From NCBI GenBank assembly GCA_024699045.1, contig JAILQK010000016.1:1-60559 (forward strand): 60,559 nt of DNA, read 5' to 3'. Shown one piece after another: positions 45,523-54,111 of this stretch (position 1 is its first letter; every line of letters begins with the position of its first letter). Source of the DNA: Lachnospiraceae bacterium. GTDB taxonomy: Bacteria > Bacillota > Clostridia > Lachnospirales > Lachnospiraceae. The notes beneath the pieces were generated by a model. The model worked only from the letters and a program-made list of their open reading frames with translations, was not told the origin of the DNA and made no database searches. The translations under genes and the position numbers were made by a program.

Positions 45523-46565
45523 AATACAAAGAACAAAAGGAAAACGAAGCGAGACTTAAAGCGGATGCGATGTCGAAGGAGATGCCGCCTTTTGTAAGGC
45601 AGTTCTTCATGAGTGAAGAAAACCATCTCGCGGGGATGACACTTTATTCATATGCATCACAGCTCAAAACCTTCTTTGAATTCCTTAAGGAAAACAATCC
45701 TTATTTCGGCGCGAAAGATATCAGGCTTATCACGACCGATGATATGGGGATGCTCACCGATGCGGATATTGCCGAGTTTCTGCATGATCTCAGGATGCCA
45801 AAGAAAAGGAACAGCAATGCGGGAGAGTCGGTATGCTCCGAGACGACCATAATGCATTACATGGTATCCCTGAACCGGCTTTTCAACTACCTGGCGGCTC
45901 ACAGATATATCAGGTCAAACCCCGTCGAGCTCATAAAACGCGGGAGAGTAAAGAAGAAAGAGATAGTCTACCTGGAACGTGACGAAAAGACTGAGTTTTT
46001 ATCCGTTGTTGAGTCGGGGGACAAGCTTACAAAGAACCAGCAGAAATTTCATGACCTTAAAGCCTCTAAAAGAGACACCGCGATATGCACGATCTTTCTC
46101 GATACGGGGATCCGTGTCTCGGAGCTTGTCGGGATGAACATAAACGATATCAATTTCACCAAACACGGGATCAGGGTTTTCAGAAAAGGCGGAAACTTTG
46201 ATACCGTATATATGAGTGACAGCGCAGAGCAGATAATCAGTGATTATCTGGAGAACGGTAGACCGTCATACAAACCCTCCGAAAAGGAGGAGGCGGTTTT
46301 CTTAAACAGATCCGGAAACCGTATAAGTGTCAGATCGGTGGAGAAGCTTGTCAAAAAGTACATGCTTTCCGCAGTGCCCGATAAAGCGGACCGGATCACT
46401 CCCCATAAGCTTAGGACAACATTTGCAGAGAACATGCTCATAAAGACCGGAGATGTCGAAAAGGTGCAGAAACTTATGGGACATTCATCCATCTCCAGCA
46501 CGATGCATTATGTCACGAGCACGGAGGAAGCGATCGAAGCCGTAAGAAATCTGTCACAGGATTGA
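45519..46565 (+). CDS. Tyrosine recombinase (XerC/D-like)
   Basis: Site-specific recombinase of the phage-integrase family, 348 residues. A SAM-like core-binding N-terminal domain (TLYSYASQLKTFFEFLKENN) precedes the catalytic domain. That domain has R199 in DTGIRVSELVG, a beta-hairpin Lys in VFRKGGN, H296 and R299 in TPHKLRTTF, H322 in LMGHSS, and nucleophile Y331. All expected residues are present. It sits inside a housekeeping operon, overlapping rluD by four bases, with no phage or transposon genes near. A chromosomal Xer-type role is therefore more likely than a mobile-element integrase. Confidence 0.9.
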   Translation: MKYKEQKENEARLKADAMSKEMPPFVRQFFMSEENHLAGMTLYSYASQLKTFFEFLKENNPYFGAKDIRLITTDDMGMLTDADIAEFLHDLRMPKKRNSNAGESVCSETTIMHYMVSLNRLFNYLAAHRYIRSNPVELIKRGRVKKKEIVYLERDEKTEFLSVVESGDKLTKNQQKFHDLKASKRDTAICTIFLDTGIRVSELVGMNINDINFTKHGIRVFRKGGNFDTVYMSDSAEQIISDYLENGRPSYKPSEKEEAVFLNRSGNRISVRSVEKLVKKYMLSAVPDKADRITPHKLRTTFAENMLIKTGDVEKVQKLMGHSSISSTMHYVTSTEEAIEAVRNLSQD

Positions 46566-46580
46566 GCAATATGTTATAAT
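46551..46580 (+). promoter_or_regulatory. Promoter for the GT-C-like membrane protein gene
   Basis: CTGTCA (46551-46556), 18 bases, then a perfect TATAAT (46575-46580) preceded by TGT as an extended -10. It starts within the 3' end of the recombinase gene. Confidence 0.6.
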
Positions 46581-46659
46581 CATCATTCAGGTGCTTTCAT
46601 TCCGATGCTTTTTCTGGATACTCCTGAAGATCATTGATACACAGTAACAAGAGCGAAAA

Positions 46660-49008
46660 ATGACAGATAGATCATCAAAAAAACGCATCTTTCTGCTGAT
46701 TGCAGAGATCATCATACTGGTATTCATCGTTTTATTGTTTGTTGTATCCAAACTCCGCGGAGAAGCGGTAAGAGACACGGGGATCACTGCCGCCGATCTT
46801 ACTTCCAAATACACTGCGTACCAAAACGGCTGGTCGTTTACTCCGGAGATCGTACAGACGACAAACCACGATGAATATGTCGAGGTGCTTGAAGGACCTC
46901 ATGTATTCCTTCCGCAGGGGTCATATACCATGACCATCCTGTATGACTGCGGCGAATCTCAGACGATCACATTATACGGAACTGACGAATACGGAGAGGC
47001 AAAAAAAGACCCTTTTATGGAGGCAAACACTTTCCCTCTGTATTCATATAAGAACGATATCTCTTATGATTTTGCAACAAGCGGTCCGATCGAGGATTTT
47101 GAGATAAAGATCGGATATAACGGACAGAAGAACCTTAACATCCGGAAGATCACTGTTGTCGGAAACCTGAATCCGTTAAAGCGCATGCTTGTGATATGTC
47201 TGTTTCTGTTTACTCTTATAAATCTGTTTGTTTTTAAATATGAGACGATCCATGAAAGAAGGATGGAGATCGCAGCGCTGATCTTTATCATTGTCCTTGC
47301 TTCTGTTCCGATCATGCTCCCGGGTATCCATAAAGGCCATGACATGTCCTATCACTTAAACAGGATCGACGGGATCATAGAGGAACTCCGGCTTCGGAAT
47401 ATCCCTGTCAGGATCCATTCGGTCTGGCTTAAGGGAATGGGATATCCGGTGTCGATCTTTCGGGGTGATGTATTGCTTTATATCGCGGTTTTCCTGCGGA
47501 TGGCCGGGTTTACGGTCATGGAGGCATACAAAGCCTTCATCGTATCTGTCAATATCCTGACGACGCTGATATCCTATTCGGCGTTTATCCTTATCTTTAA
47601 GGATAAACGTGTGGCTATGCTCACAACGCTTGCTTATGTGACCGCCACCTACCGTTTTATTGATATTTATACAAGGGCTGCGGTCGATGAATATATGGCG
47701 ATGACCTTTTTGCCGCTCGTACTGGCATCGGTCTGTCTTATTTATTCGGATGAAAGTCCGGACGAAAGCCCGGGGACCGGGAGAAAACCCGATATAAAAA
47801 AATCAACACTTCTTGCCGTTTCCATGACGGGGATCATCGTGTCGCATACACTGTCGATAGAAATGGTGACGGCCCTCCTTATAGTGTTTGCGATCATCAA
47901 TATAAAAAAGACGATCCGTCCGAGGGTACTTTTCACTGTCTTATTTGCAGTCCTTGAAACGCTCCTTCTGACGCTTTCTTTTATCGTTCCGTTTGTGGAT
48001 TATTATCTGAACGTGCCGATGGAGGTGACAAACGGGTTTGGTTCGGGGATCCTCAAGATACAGGATCACGGGATAAATCTGATGCAGATATTCGCCTTCT
48101 TCCAGAATCCTTTCGGCCAGACGGAAGGCCTTTTCGGAAGTCAGAAGAGGTTTACGCCCGGCGCCCTTTTGATAATCGGGCTTATGGTCGCGATAGCGCT
48201 CATGATATACGGGATAAAGGACAAAGCCTTAAAGAGCGCCGTTATCTGGTCGTCTGTCATCCTGCTCCTTACGACCAACGCCTTTCCCTGGGATTATCTC
48301 TCGTATCATTCCCAGCTTGCCAATACGCTCTCAGCCATGGAATTCCCATGGAGATTACTGTCGCCCGCATGTGCGGTCCTGACAGCCCTGCTGGGCTTTT
48401 TGCTGTTAAGACTTAAGGAGCTTTGTCCACGGTATATGCGTGAGATCGAATTAAGCGTTGTTGCACTGGCGATACTGGGCAGCTCGGTCTTTTACAGCCA
48501 GTATATGGACAACCTGAACAACGTCATATATTATGACAGTCCCGAGCTCGTGAAGCATGTGAATAAAGGACTGGATGATTTTTTGAGGGTGTCGGAAAAC
48601 AATGAGGTGATGTCTTTTGTCAGCTCCGAGGGGGCACTATACAATGTGAGCGGCAATATCGTTTCCAGAAAAGGAAACACGATAGTCTTTCAGTGTTCGA
48701 CCGGGGATAAGCCGGGCAGCGTAACGGCTCCTTTATATAATTACAAGGGTTACAGGGCTTATGATGATTCGGGGACGAGCTTTGATATCTATGATGACAA
48801 ATACTGCCGGGTATGTTTTGATCTGCCGGCGCATTACAGCGGCAGGATAACCATTGATTTTGTTGAGCCCTGGTATTGGAGAGTATCGGAGATCATCAGC
48901 CTGATCGCCTGGATAGCGCTGATAACGATCTTCATCCGTATGGCCCTGAAGAGCAGGGCGGAAAAAGCAGGACAGGATAAGCCGGGGGCCGCTCAGACGG
49001 ATCTGTGA
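46660..49008 (+). CDS. Large polytopic membrane protein, GT-C glycosyltransferase-like
   Basis: A 782-residue membrane protein, not firmly identified. TM1 (about 10-29) leads to an extracytoplasmic beta-rich domain (about 35-170), followed by about ten more helices and a second outer domain (about 620-735) before a final TM and charged tail. The loop after the third helix has GIHKGHDMSYHLNRIDGI, which matches the acidic first-loop motif of GT-C/YfhO-type lipid-sugar-dependent transferases. It likely modifies a surface polymer, but donor and acceptor are unknown. The 3' end overlaps the convergent gene by 16 bases. Confidence 0.7.
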   Translation: MTDRSSKKRIFLLIAEIIILVFIVLLFVVSKLRGEAVRDTGITAADLTSKYTAYQNGWSFTPEIVQTTNHDEYVEVLEGPHVFLPQGSYTMTILYDCGESQTITLYGTDEYGEAKKDPFMEANTFPLYSYKNDISYDFATSGPIEDFEIKIGYNGQKNLNIRKITVVGNLNPLKRMLVICLFLFTLINLFVFKYETIHERRMEIAALIFIIVLASVPIMLPGIHKGHDMSYHLNRIDGIIEELRLRNIPVRIHSVWLKGMGYPVSIFRGDVLLYIAVFLRMAGFTVMEAYKAFIVSVNILTTLISYSAFILIFKDKRVAMLTTLAYVTATYRFIDIYTRAAVDEYMAMTFLPLVLASVCLIYSDESPDESPGTGRKPDIKKSTLLAVSMTGIIVSHTLSIEMVTALLIVFAIINIKKTIRPRVLFTVLFAVLETLLLTLSFIVPFVDYYLNVPMEVTNGFGSGILKIQDHGINLMQIFAFFQNPFGQTEGLFGSQKRFTPGALLIIGLMVAIALMIYGIKDKALKSAVIWSSVILLLTTNAFPWDYLSYHSQLANTLSAMEFPWRLLSPACAVLTALLGFLLLRLKELCPRYMREIELSVVALAILGSSVFYSQYMDNLNNVIYYDSPELVKHVNKGLDDFLRVSENNEVMSFVSSEGALYNVSGNIVSRKGNTIVFQCSTGDKPGSVTAPLYNYKGYRAYDDSGTSFDIYDDKYCRVCFDLPAHYSGRITIDFVEPWYWRVSEIISLIAWIALITIFIRMALKSRAEKAGQDKPGAAQTDL

Positions 49009-49649
49009 TGGTTATAGCCGTTTGCTTCGCGGCAGGCCTCCACGTCCCTCACATACTGTATGATAAGATCAGCGGTGCCCTCGATACCGAGGATCGTTGA
49101 ATTTATAGAAAGATCATAGGTGTTGACGTTTCCCCATTTTTTCGAAGAATAGTAGTCGTAGTAGCTCTTGCGCTGCTTATCCTTCTTGACGCACATGTCG
49201 TGGGCCTGTGATTCGGTCAGATCAAAACGTTCCATTACCCTTTTTGTCTTTGTCTCTTCGTCGGCAGAGATAAAAATACGTATGAGATCTTCGCGGTCGG
49301 AGAGAGCATAATCGGCGCAGCGTCCTACGATGATGCAGGGACCCTCATCGGCCAGCTTTTTGATCGTATCAAACTGTGCCAGAAATACCTTATGGGAAAC
49401 AGGCATATCCATATATGCCGAAGAATTATAGCCGAAAGAATAAGTGTCCATAACGAGATTATATAAGAAGGAATTGGTAGGCATCTCATCGTGATGCTCA
49501 AACACCTCTTCGCATAATCCGGAGTCTTTGGCGGCTCTGGCGAGAAGCTCCTTGTCGTAGCACTTGATGCCGAATTTCTCCGAGACCATCTGTCCAATCT
49601 CACGTCCGCCGGAACCGAACTGTCTTCCTATCGTTATGACTGAATTCAT
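48993..49649 (-). CDS. Cytidylate kinase-like protein
   Basis: The only gene on the minus strand. The 218-residue protein belongs to the cytidylate-kinase-like family common in Clostridia. A P-loop-type N-terminus reads ITIGRQFGSGGREIG (residues 5-19), followed by CYDKELLARAAKDSG, IIVGRCADYAL and a lid-like basic segment (KKDKQRKSYYDYYSSKKWG). It is distinct from true Cmk, and its substrate is not established. CCTCC at 49655-49659 is its ribosome binding site read on the minus strand. Its stop lies inside the 3' end of the convergent membrane protein gene, with no terminator between. Confidence 0.88.
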   Translation of the reverse strand: MNSVITIGRQFGSGGREIGQMVSEKFGIKCYDKELLARAAKDSGLCEEVFEHHDEMPTNSFLYNLVMDTYSFGYNSSAYMDMPVSHKVFLAQFDTIKKLADEGPCIIVGRCADYALSDREDLIRIFISADEETKTKRVMERFDLTESQAHDMCVKKDKQRKSYYDYYSSKKWGNVNTYDLSINSTILGIEGTADLIIQYVRDVEACREANGYNHHRSV

Positions 49650-49732
49650 ATATACCTCCGCAGTGTCTGGATGATCACATTTTTTAATAAAAGATCATGT
49701 TCAGATAACAGACAAATGATACCACGGGTTTG

Positions 49733-49767
49733 GGTTTATTGACAATAAACCGCTTAAAGAATATTAT
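49733..49767 (+). promoter_or_regulatory. leuS promoter with a palindrome over the -35
   Basis: A consensus TTGACA (49739-49744), 17 bases, then TATTAT (49762-49767). A perfect inverted repeat, GGTTTATT (49733-49740) and AATAAACC (49744-49751) around GAC, is centred on the -35 hexamer, so a repressor site is plausible. No T-box leader is seen. Confidence 0.75.
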
Positions 49768-49808
49768 GACACTGTTATAAAATCAATGATAAAGAAAGGT
49801 GTGAAGTC

Positions 49809-52217
49809 ATGAAACGACCGTACGATCATAATGCCATAGAGGAAAAGTGGACCCTTAACTGGGAAAAGGATCCCATTAACAAGGATGACGGAAAGAAGCC
49901 GAAGTATTACTGCCTCGACATGTTTCCCTATCCCTCGGGCAACGGCCTTCATGTGGGGCACTGGAGAGGCTATGTGATCTCCGATGTGTGGAGCAGATAT
50001 AAAGTGATGAACGGGAACTACGTGATCCACCCGATGGGCTGGGATGCTTTCGGACTCCCGGCAGAGAATTATGCGATCAAGACCGGTAAGCAGCCGGCGG
50101 AATCCACCGCGGAAAACGTTGCCAATATCAAAAAACAGATCAAACAGATCGCGGCGATCTATGACTGGGATATGGAGTTAAACACCACGGATCCCGCCTT
50201 TTTCAAGTGGACGCAGTGGATATTTGAAAAGCTCTATGAGAAAGGGCTTGCTTACCAGAAGGAAATGCCGATCAACTGGTGTCCTTCCTGCAAGACCGGC
50301 CTTGCAAACGAGGAGGTCGTGGACGGTAAGTGTGAAAGATGCGGATCGCCCGTCACCAAAAAGGATCTGAAACAGTGGATGCTCAAGATCACGGCTTATG
50401 CCGACCGTCTGCTGGATGATCTTGATAAGCTCGACTGGCCTGAGAAGGTAAAAAAGATGCAGACCGAATGGATCGGAAGATCCTACGGTGCGGAAGTCGA
50501 TTTTCCCCTGGACGGAAGAGACGAGAAGATAACGGTCTACACGACACGGCCGGACACCCTTTACGGCGCGACCTTTATGGTCCTTGCTCCAGAGCATGCG
50601 CTCGCGGCTTCACTGGCAACGGATGAGACCAGGAAGGCGGTAGACGATTATATTACCTATGCCGCGAATAAAAGCAATGTGGACAGGCTTCAGAATAAGG
50701 AAAAGACCGGAGTTTTCACCGGAAGCTATGCCATCAATCCCATGAACGGGAAGAAGATCCCTGTCTGGCTTTCGGATTATGTTCTTGCCGATTACGGTAC
50801 TGGAGCGATCATGTGCGTTCCGGCCCACGATGACAGAGACTTTGAATTCGCGACAAAATTCGGTATCCCGATCGTACAGGTCATATCAAAGGACGGCAAG
50901 GAGACCGTCAACATGACCGAAGCATATACGGATGCTGCGGGAACGATGATCAATTCCGGTGAGTGGAACGGGATGGAATCCTCGACACTCAAAAAAGAAG
51001 CGCCTCATATCGTGGAGCAGAAGGGGATAGGCAGAGCAAAAAAGAACTTTAAGATAAGAGACTGGGTCTTTTCAAGGCAGAGATACTGGGGAGAGCCGAT
51101 TCCCATCATACATTGTCCGAACTGCGGCGATGTGCTTGTACCGGAAGAGGAGCTTCCGCTCACGCTTCCCGAGGTCGAGCATTATGAGCCGACGGGAACC
51201 GGAGAATCACCGCTTGCAGCCATAGATTCCTGGGTCAACTGTACCTGTCCCAAGTGTAAGGGCGCCGCAAAACGCGAGACGAATACGATGCCCCAGTGGG
51301 CCGGATCATCCTGGTATTTCCTGCGTTATGTGGATGTCAATAATGATAAGGAGCTTGTCTCAAAAGAAAAGGCCGATAAGTATCTCCCGGTCGACATGTA
51401 CATAGGCGGAGTCGAGCATGCGGTCCTTCATCTTTTGTATTCAAGATTCTGGACGAAGTTCCTGTATGATATCGGAGTCATCGGATTTGATGAGCCCTTT
51501 GCAAAGCTTTTCAACCAGGGAATGATCACAGGTAAGAACGGGATCAAGATGAGCAAATCAAAGGGAAATGTCGTGTCACCCGATGAGCTGGTAAAAGACT
51601 ACGGATGCGACAGCCTAAGGCTCTACGAGCTTTTCGTGGGACCTCCCGAGCTTGATTCGGAATGGGATGACAGGGGGATAGACGGGGTATACCGCTTCCT
51701 TTCAAAATTCTGGAATACCGTGCAGGAGAATAAAGACAAAAACGTTCCGGAGACTCCGGAGCTTATCAAGCTGAGGCATCAGCTCGTGGCTACCATCAGC
51801 GAAAGACTTGAAGCTTTCTCCCTGAATACCGTCGTATCGGGATTTATGGAGTACAATAACAAGCTTTCGAAGCTTGAGGGCGGGGTAGACAAAAAGACTC
51901 TTGAGACTTACGCGCTGCTCCTTGCGCCCTTTGCTCCGCATATCGCTTCCGAGGTATGGGAGGAGCTTGGTCATGACACCGGGATATTTGATGAAAAATG
52001 GCCCGTTGCGGACAAGAGTAAGGCCGCTGATGACACAAAGGAGATAGGTGTACAGGTCAACGGCAAGGTAAGAGGGACGGTCGAGATCGCAGTGGATGCT
52101 CCCAAGGACGAGGCACTTGCTGCCGCAAAAGCAGCGGTATCCGATAAGCTCGAAGGAAAGAGCATTGTAAAGGAGATCTATGTCCCGGGCAAGATAATAA
52201 ACATAGTCGTAAAATAA
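49809..52217 (+). CDS. leuS: Leucyl-tRNA synthetase
   Basis: Class Ia synthetase charging tRNA-Leu, 802 residues. The HIGH-type motif is HVGH (48-51) within YPSGNGLHVGHWRGY, and KMSKS is 580-584. A zinc-finger-like CPSC...CERC segment lies near 157-179. The CP1 editing domain includes TTRPDTLYGATFMVLAPEH. A second Cys cluster (HCPNCGD ... CTCPKC) lies near 435-480, and the C-terminal domain ends VPGKIINIVVK. The leader is only about 35 bases and lacks a T-box. Confidence 0.97.
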   Translation: MKRPYDHNAIEEKWTLNWEKDPINKDDGKKPKYYCLDMFPYPSGNGLHVGHWRGYVISDVWSRYKVMNGNYVIHPMGWDAFGLPAENYAIKTGKQPAESTAENVANIKKQIKQIAAIYDWDMELNTTDPAFFKWTQWIFEKLYEKGLAYQKEMPINWCPSCKTGLANEEVVDGKCERCGSPVTKKDLKQWMLKITAYADRLLDDLDKLDWPEKVKKMQTEWIGRSYGAEVDFPLDGRDEKITVYTTRPDTLYGATFMVLAPEHALAASLATDETRKAVDDYITYAANKSNVDRLQNKEKTGVFTGSYAINPMNGKKIPVWLSDYVLADYGTGAIMCVPAHDDRDFEFATKFGIPIVQVISKDGKETVNMTEAYTDAAGTMINSGEWNGMESSTLKKEAPHIVEQKGIGRAKKNFKIRDWVFSRQRYWGEPIPIIHCPNCGDVLVPEEELPLTLPEVEHYEPTGTGESPLAAIDSWVNCTCPKCKGAAKRETNTMPQWAGSSWYFLRYVDVNNDKELVSKEKADKYLPVDMYIGGVEHAVLHLLYSRFWTKFLYDIGVIGFDEPFAKLFNQGMITGKNGIKMSKSKGNVVSPDELVKDYGCDSLRLYELFVGPPELDSEWDDRGIDGVYRFLSKFWNTVQENKDKNVPETPELIKLRHQLVATISERLEAFSLNTVVSGFMEYNNKLSKLEGGVDKKTLETYALLLAPFAPHIASEVWEELGHDTGIFDEKWPVADKSKAADDTKEIGVQVNGKVRGTVEIAVDAPKDEALAAAKAAVSDKLEGKSIVKEIYVPGKIINIVVK

Positions 52218-52238
52218 ATCCGGGGTGATCCCGATACA

Positions 52239-53618
52239 GTGTGTATGAGTTCGACAAGCGGGACTGTAAAGCGGAATACAGTGAGAGACATGACCGTGGG
52301 CTCCCCTTTAAAGCTCATGGTCTCATTTGCCATACCGCTTTTGCTGGGAAATCTGTTTCAGCAGCTTTACAATATGGCGGATGCCGCCATAGTCGGAAGA
52401 TATCTGGGACCTGATGCGCTCGCGGGGGTCGGGGTCTCAAGCTCGGTCCAGTTCCTTGTCATAGGCTTCTGTCTCGGAGTCTGTTCGGGCTTCGGAGTAT
52501 GCGTTGCCCAGCGTTTCGGCGCCAAGGATCTTGACGATATGAGGAGATATGTCTTTCATTCGCTGGTGCTTACGGCCGTCATCGCTTTCGTCGTTACAAC
52601 GGCGACCGCACTGCTCACCCCGCAGATACTTCATCTTTTGAATACCCCTGAAAATATCTATGCCGAGGCCTATGATTATCTGTTCGTAATATTCCTCGGT
52701 ATCCCTTTTGTGATGCTGTATAATGCGCTTTCGGCCATATTAAGGGCGGTGGGCGATTCGAGGACTCCGCTTTTCTTTCTGGTGTTCTGTACATTCCTTA
52801 ATATCTTTCTCGATATATTTTTCATAATGACACTGAAGATGGGAGTGATGGGAGCATCGGTCGCAACGGTGACCGCACAGGCGGTATCCGGGATCGCATG
52901 CGGGATCCTTATAATAAAGAAGTTTGAGATACTCCGATTAAAGAAAGAAGATATGAAACCCGACAGAGAGCATTTCATAAAGCTGATCCTGATGGCGGTG
53001 CCCATGGGCCTCCAGTTTTCGATCACGGCGATCGGTTCGATGGTGATGCAGGCGGCGAACAACAGCCTTGGCTCGGTATGCGTCTCCGGATTTACCGCGG
53101 GCATGAAGATCAAGCAGCTTGCGATGTGTCCGTTTGACGCGCTGGCAAATGCGGTCGCAACGTTTGCGGGTCAGAACTACGGCGCGGGGAAGGTGGATCG
53201 TATAAAACGCGGTTTAAGGGATGGCCTTGCGATCGGTATCGGGTACGGGATAGCGATCGGAGTAGTATTGTATTTCTTCGGAAGGGATATGTCGATGCTT
53301 TTCGTAAAAGCTTCCGAAACCGAAGTGCTTGATGCCGCAGGACTCTATCTTGCAAGGCTCGGGATGTTCTACTGGACTTTGGCGATACTTAACGTTTCAA
53401 GGATGACGACGCAGGGACTCGGCTTTTCGGGGAGGACGATCCTGTCAGGGACTTTTGAGATGATAGCGCGTATCGTCATGTCACTTGTATTTGTGCCGTT
53501 GTACGGGTACGATGCGATAACCTGGTCGGATCAGGCTGCCTGGCTCGCGGGAGCACTTTATATCCTTCCAATGTGCCTGGTATGTATAAGAAAGATTGAA
53601 ATAAAATTAAAAAGGTGA
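52239..53618 (+). CDS. MATE family efflux transporter
   Basis: Cation-coupled multidrug and toxin extrusion transporter, 459 residues and about 12 TM helices in two halves. Typical MATE segments are LLGNLFQQLYNMADAAIVGRYLGPDALAGVGVSS, GICSGFGV-like (read as GVCSGFGVCVAQRFGA), AILRAVGDSRTPL and NAVATFAGQNYGAGK. GTG at 52239 has the better spacing to GGGGTGA; ATG at 52245 is an alternative. It starts 21 bases after leuS. Substrates are unknown. Confidence 0.92.
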   Translation: MCMSSTSGTVKRNTVRDMTVGSPLKLMVSFAIPLLLGNLFQQLYNMADAAIVGRYLGPDALAGVGVSSSVQFLVIGFCLGVCSGFGVCVAQRFGAKDLDDMRRYVFHSLVLTAVIAFVVTTATALLTPQILHLLNTPENIYAEAYDYLFVIFLGIPFVMLYNALSAILRAVGDSRTPLFFLVFCTFLNIFLDIFFIMTLKMGVMGASVATVTAQAVSGIACGILIIKKFEILRLKKEDMKPDREHFIKLILMAVPMGLQFSITAIGSMVMQAANNSLGSVCVSGFTAGMKIKQLAMCPFDALANAVATFAGQNYGAGKVDRIKRGLRDGLAIGIGYGIAIGVVLYFFGRDMSMLFVKASETEVLDAAGLYLARLGMFYWTLAILNVSRMTTQGLGFSGRTILSGTFEMIARIVMSLVFVPLYGYDAITWSDQAAWLAGALYILPMCLVCIRKIEIKLKR

Positions 53619-53624
53619 CGCAGG

Positions 53625-53867
53625 ATGGTTAATTCGGACAGATTTTTCTGTAACCGTGAGTGCAGATATTTTCCGTGCCATAAAGGTATCGACGAGGAGG
53701 AGTTCAACTGTCTCTTTTGTTATTGTCCGCTGTATTTTTTAGGGGATGACTGCGGAGGGGACTATGTGATAAAGAACGGGGTCAAGTCATGCATCAACTG
53801 CTCCAGACCTCATATCGCTTCAAATTTCGATGAGATAAACCGGATCCTCAGAGAGAATCTGAAGTGA
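53625..53867 (+). CDS. Cysteine-rich small-domain protein
   Basis: An 80-residue protein with nine cysteines (C9, C13, C18, C29, C32, C34, C43, C56, C59), matching the Cys_rich_small type. The arrangement FFCNRECRYFPCHKG, FNCLFCYCPLY, DCGGDY and SCINCSRPH suggests one or more metal sites, zinc or iron-sulfur. Function is unknown. It starts six bases after the MATE gene, so it is probably cotranscribed. Its last three codons form the first unit of a 13-bp tandem repeat. Confidence 0.82.
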   Translation: MVNSDRFFCNRECRYFPCHKGIDEEEFNCLFCYCPLYFLGDDCGGDYVIKNGVKSCINCSRPHIASNFDEINRILRENLK

Positions 53868-53936
53868 CCGTCTGAAGCTGTCGCCTGAAGCCGTCATCTG
53901 AAGCCGTCATCTGAAGCTGTAATCTGAAACAGTCGT
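53859..53936 (+). repeat. Six 13-bp tandem repeats over a gene's stop codon
   Basis: Units of the type CTGAAGCCGTCAT begin at 53859, 53872, 53885, 53898, 53911 and 53924, with units three and four identical. The first contains the last codons and TGA stop of the Cys-rich protein. A seventh partial copy may begin at 53937. Confidence 0.92.
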
Positions 53937-54111
53937 CTGATCGGCAACAAGGTTACATAACACTATATTGTGTGGTCGGGATAAAAAAATATACAAAATA
54001 TAGTGGACAGCCCTGCCAGTTATGAGTTATCATTACAAAATGTGGGAGGTGTTCCGGGCGGACCGGAGCAGATATTTTTCTATTATAACCTGATGACGGG
54101 GGGCGGAAGAG
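53937..54111. other. Intergenic region before the second chemoreceptor
   Basis: An inverted repeat of 9-bp arms, CACTATATT (53961-53969) and AATATAGTG (53997-54005), lies here. TAAC-N15-CGGGATAA (53958-53984) weakly resembles a motility sigma factor promoter and overlaps the left arm. No terminator with a T run was found. Confidence 0.4.

Noticed and set aside
45519-46565. Integrative element marked by the tyrosine recombinase
   Set aside because: Flanked on both sides by chromosomal genes, coupled to rluD, with no phage, plasmid or transposition genes and no att-type repeats seen.
49650-49808. T-box leader before leuS
   Set aside because: The 159-base gap contains the promoter close to the gene, leaving about 35 bases of leader and no T-box sequence or terminator.
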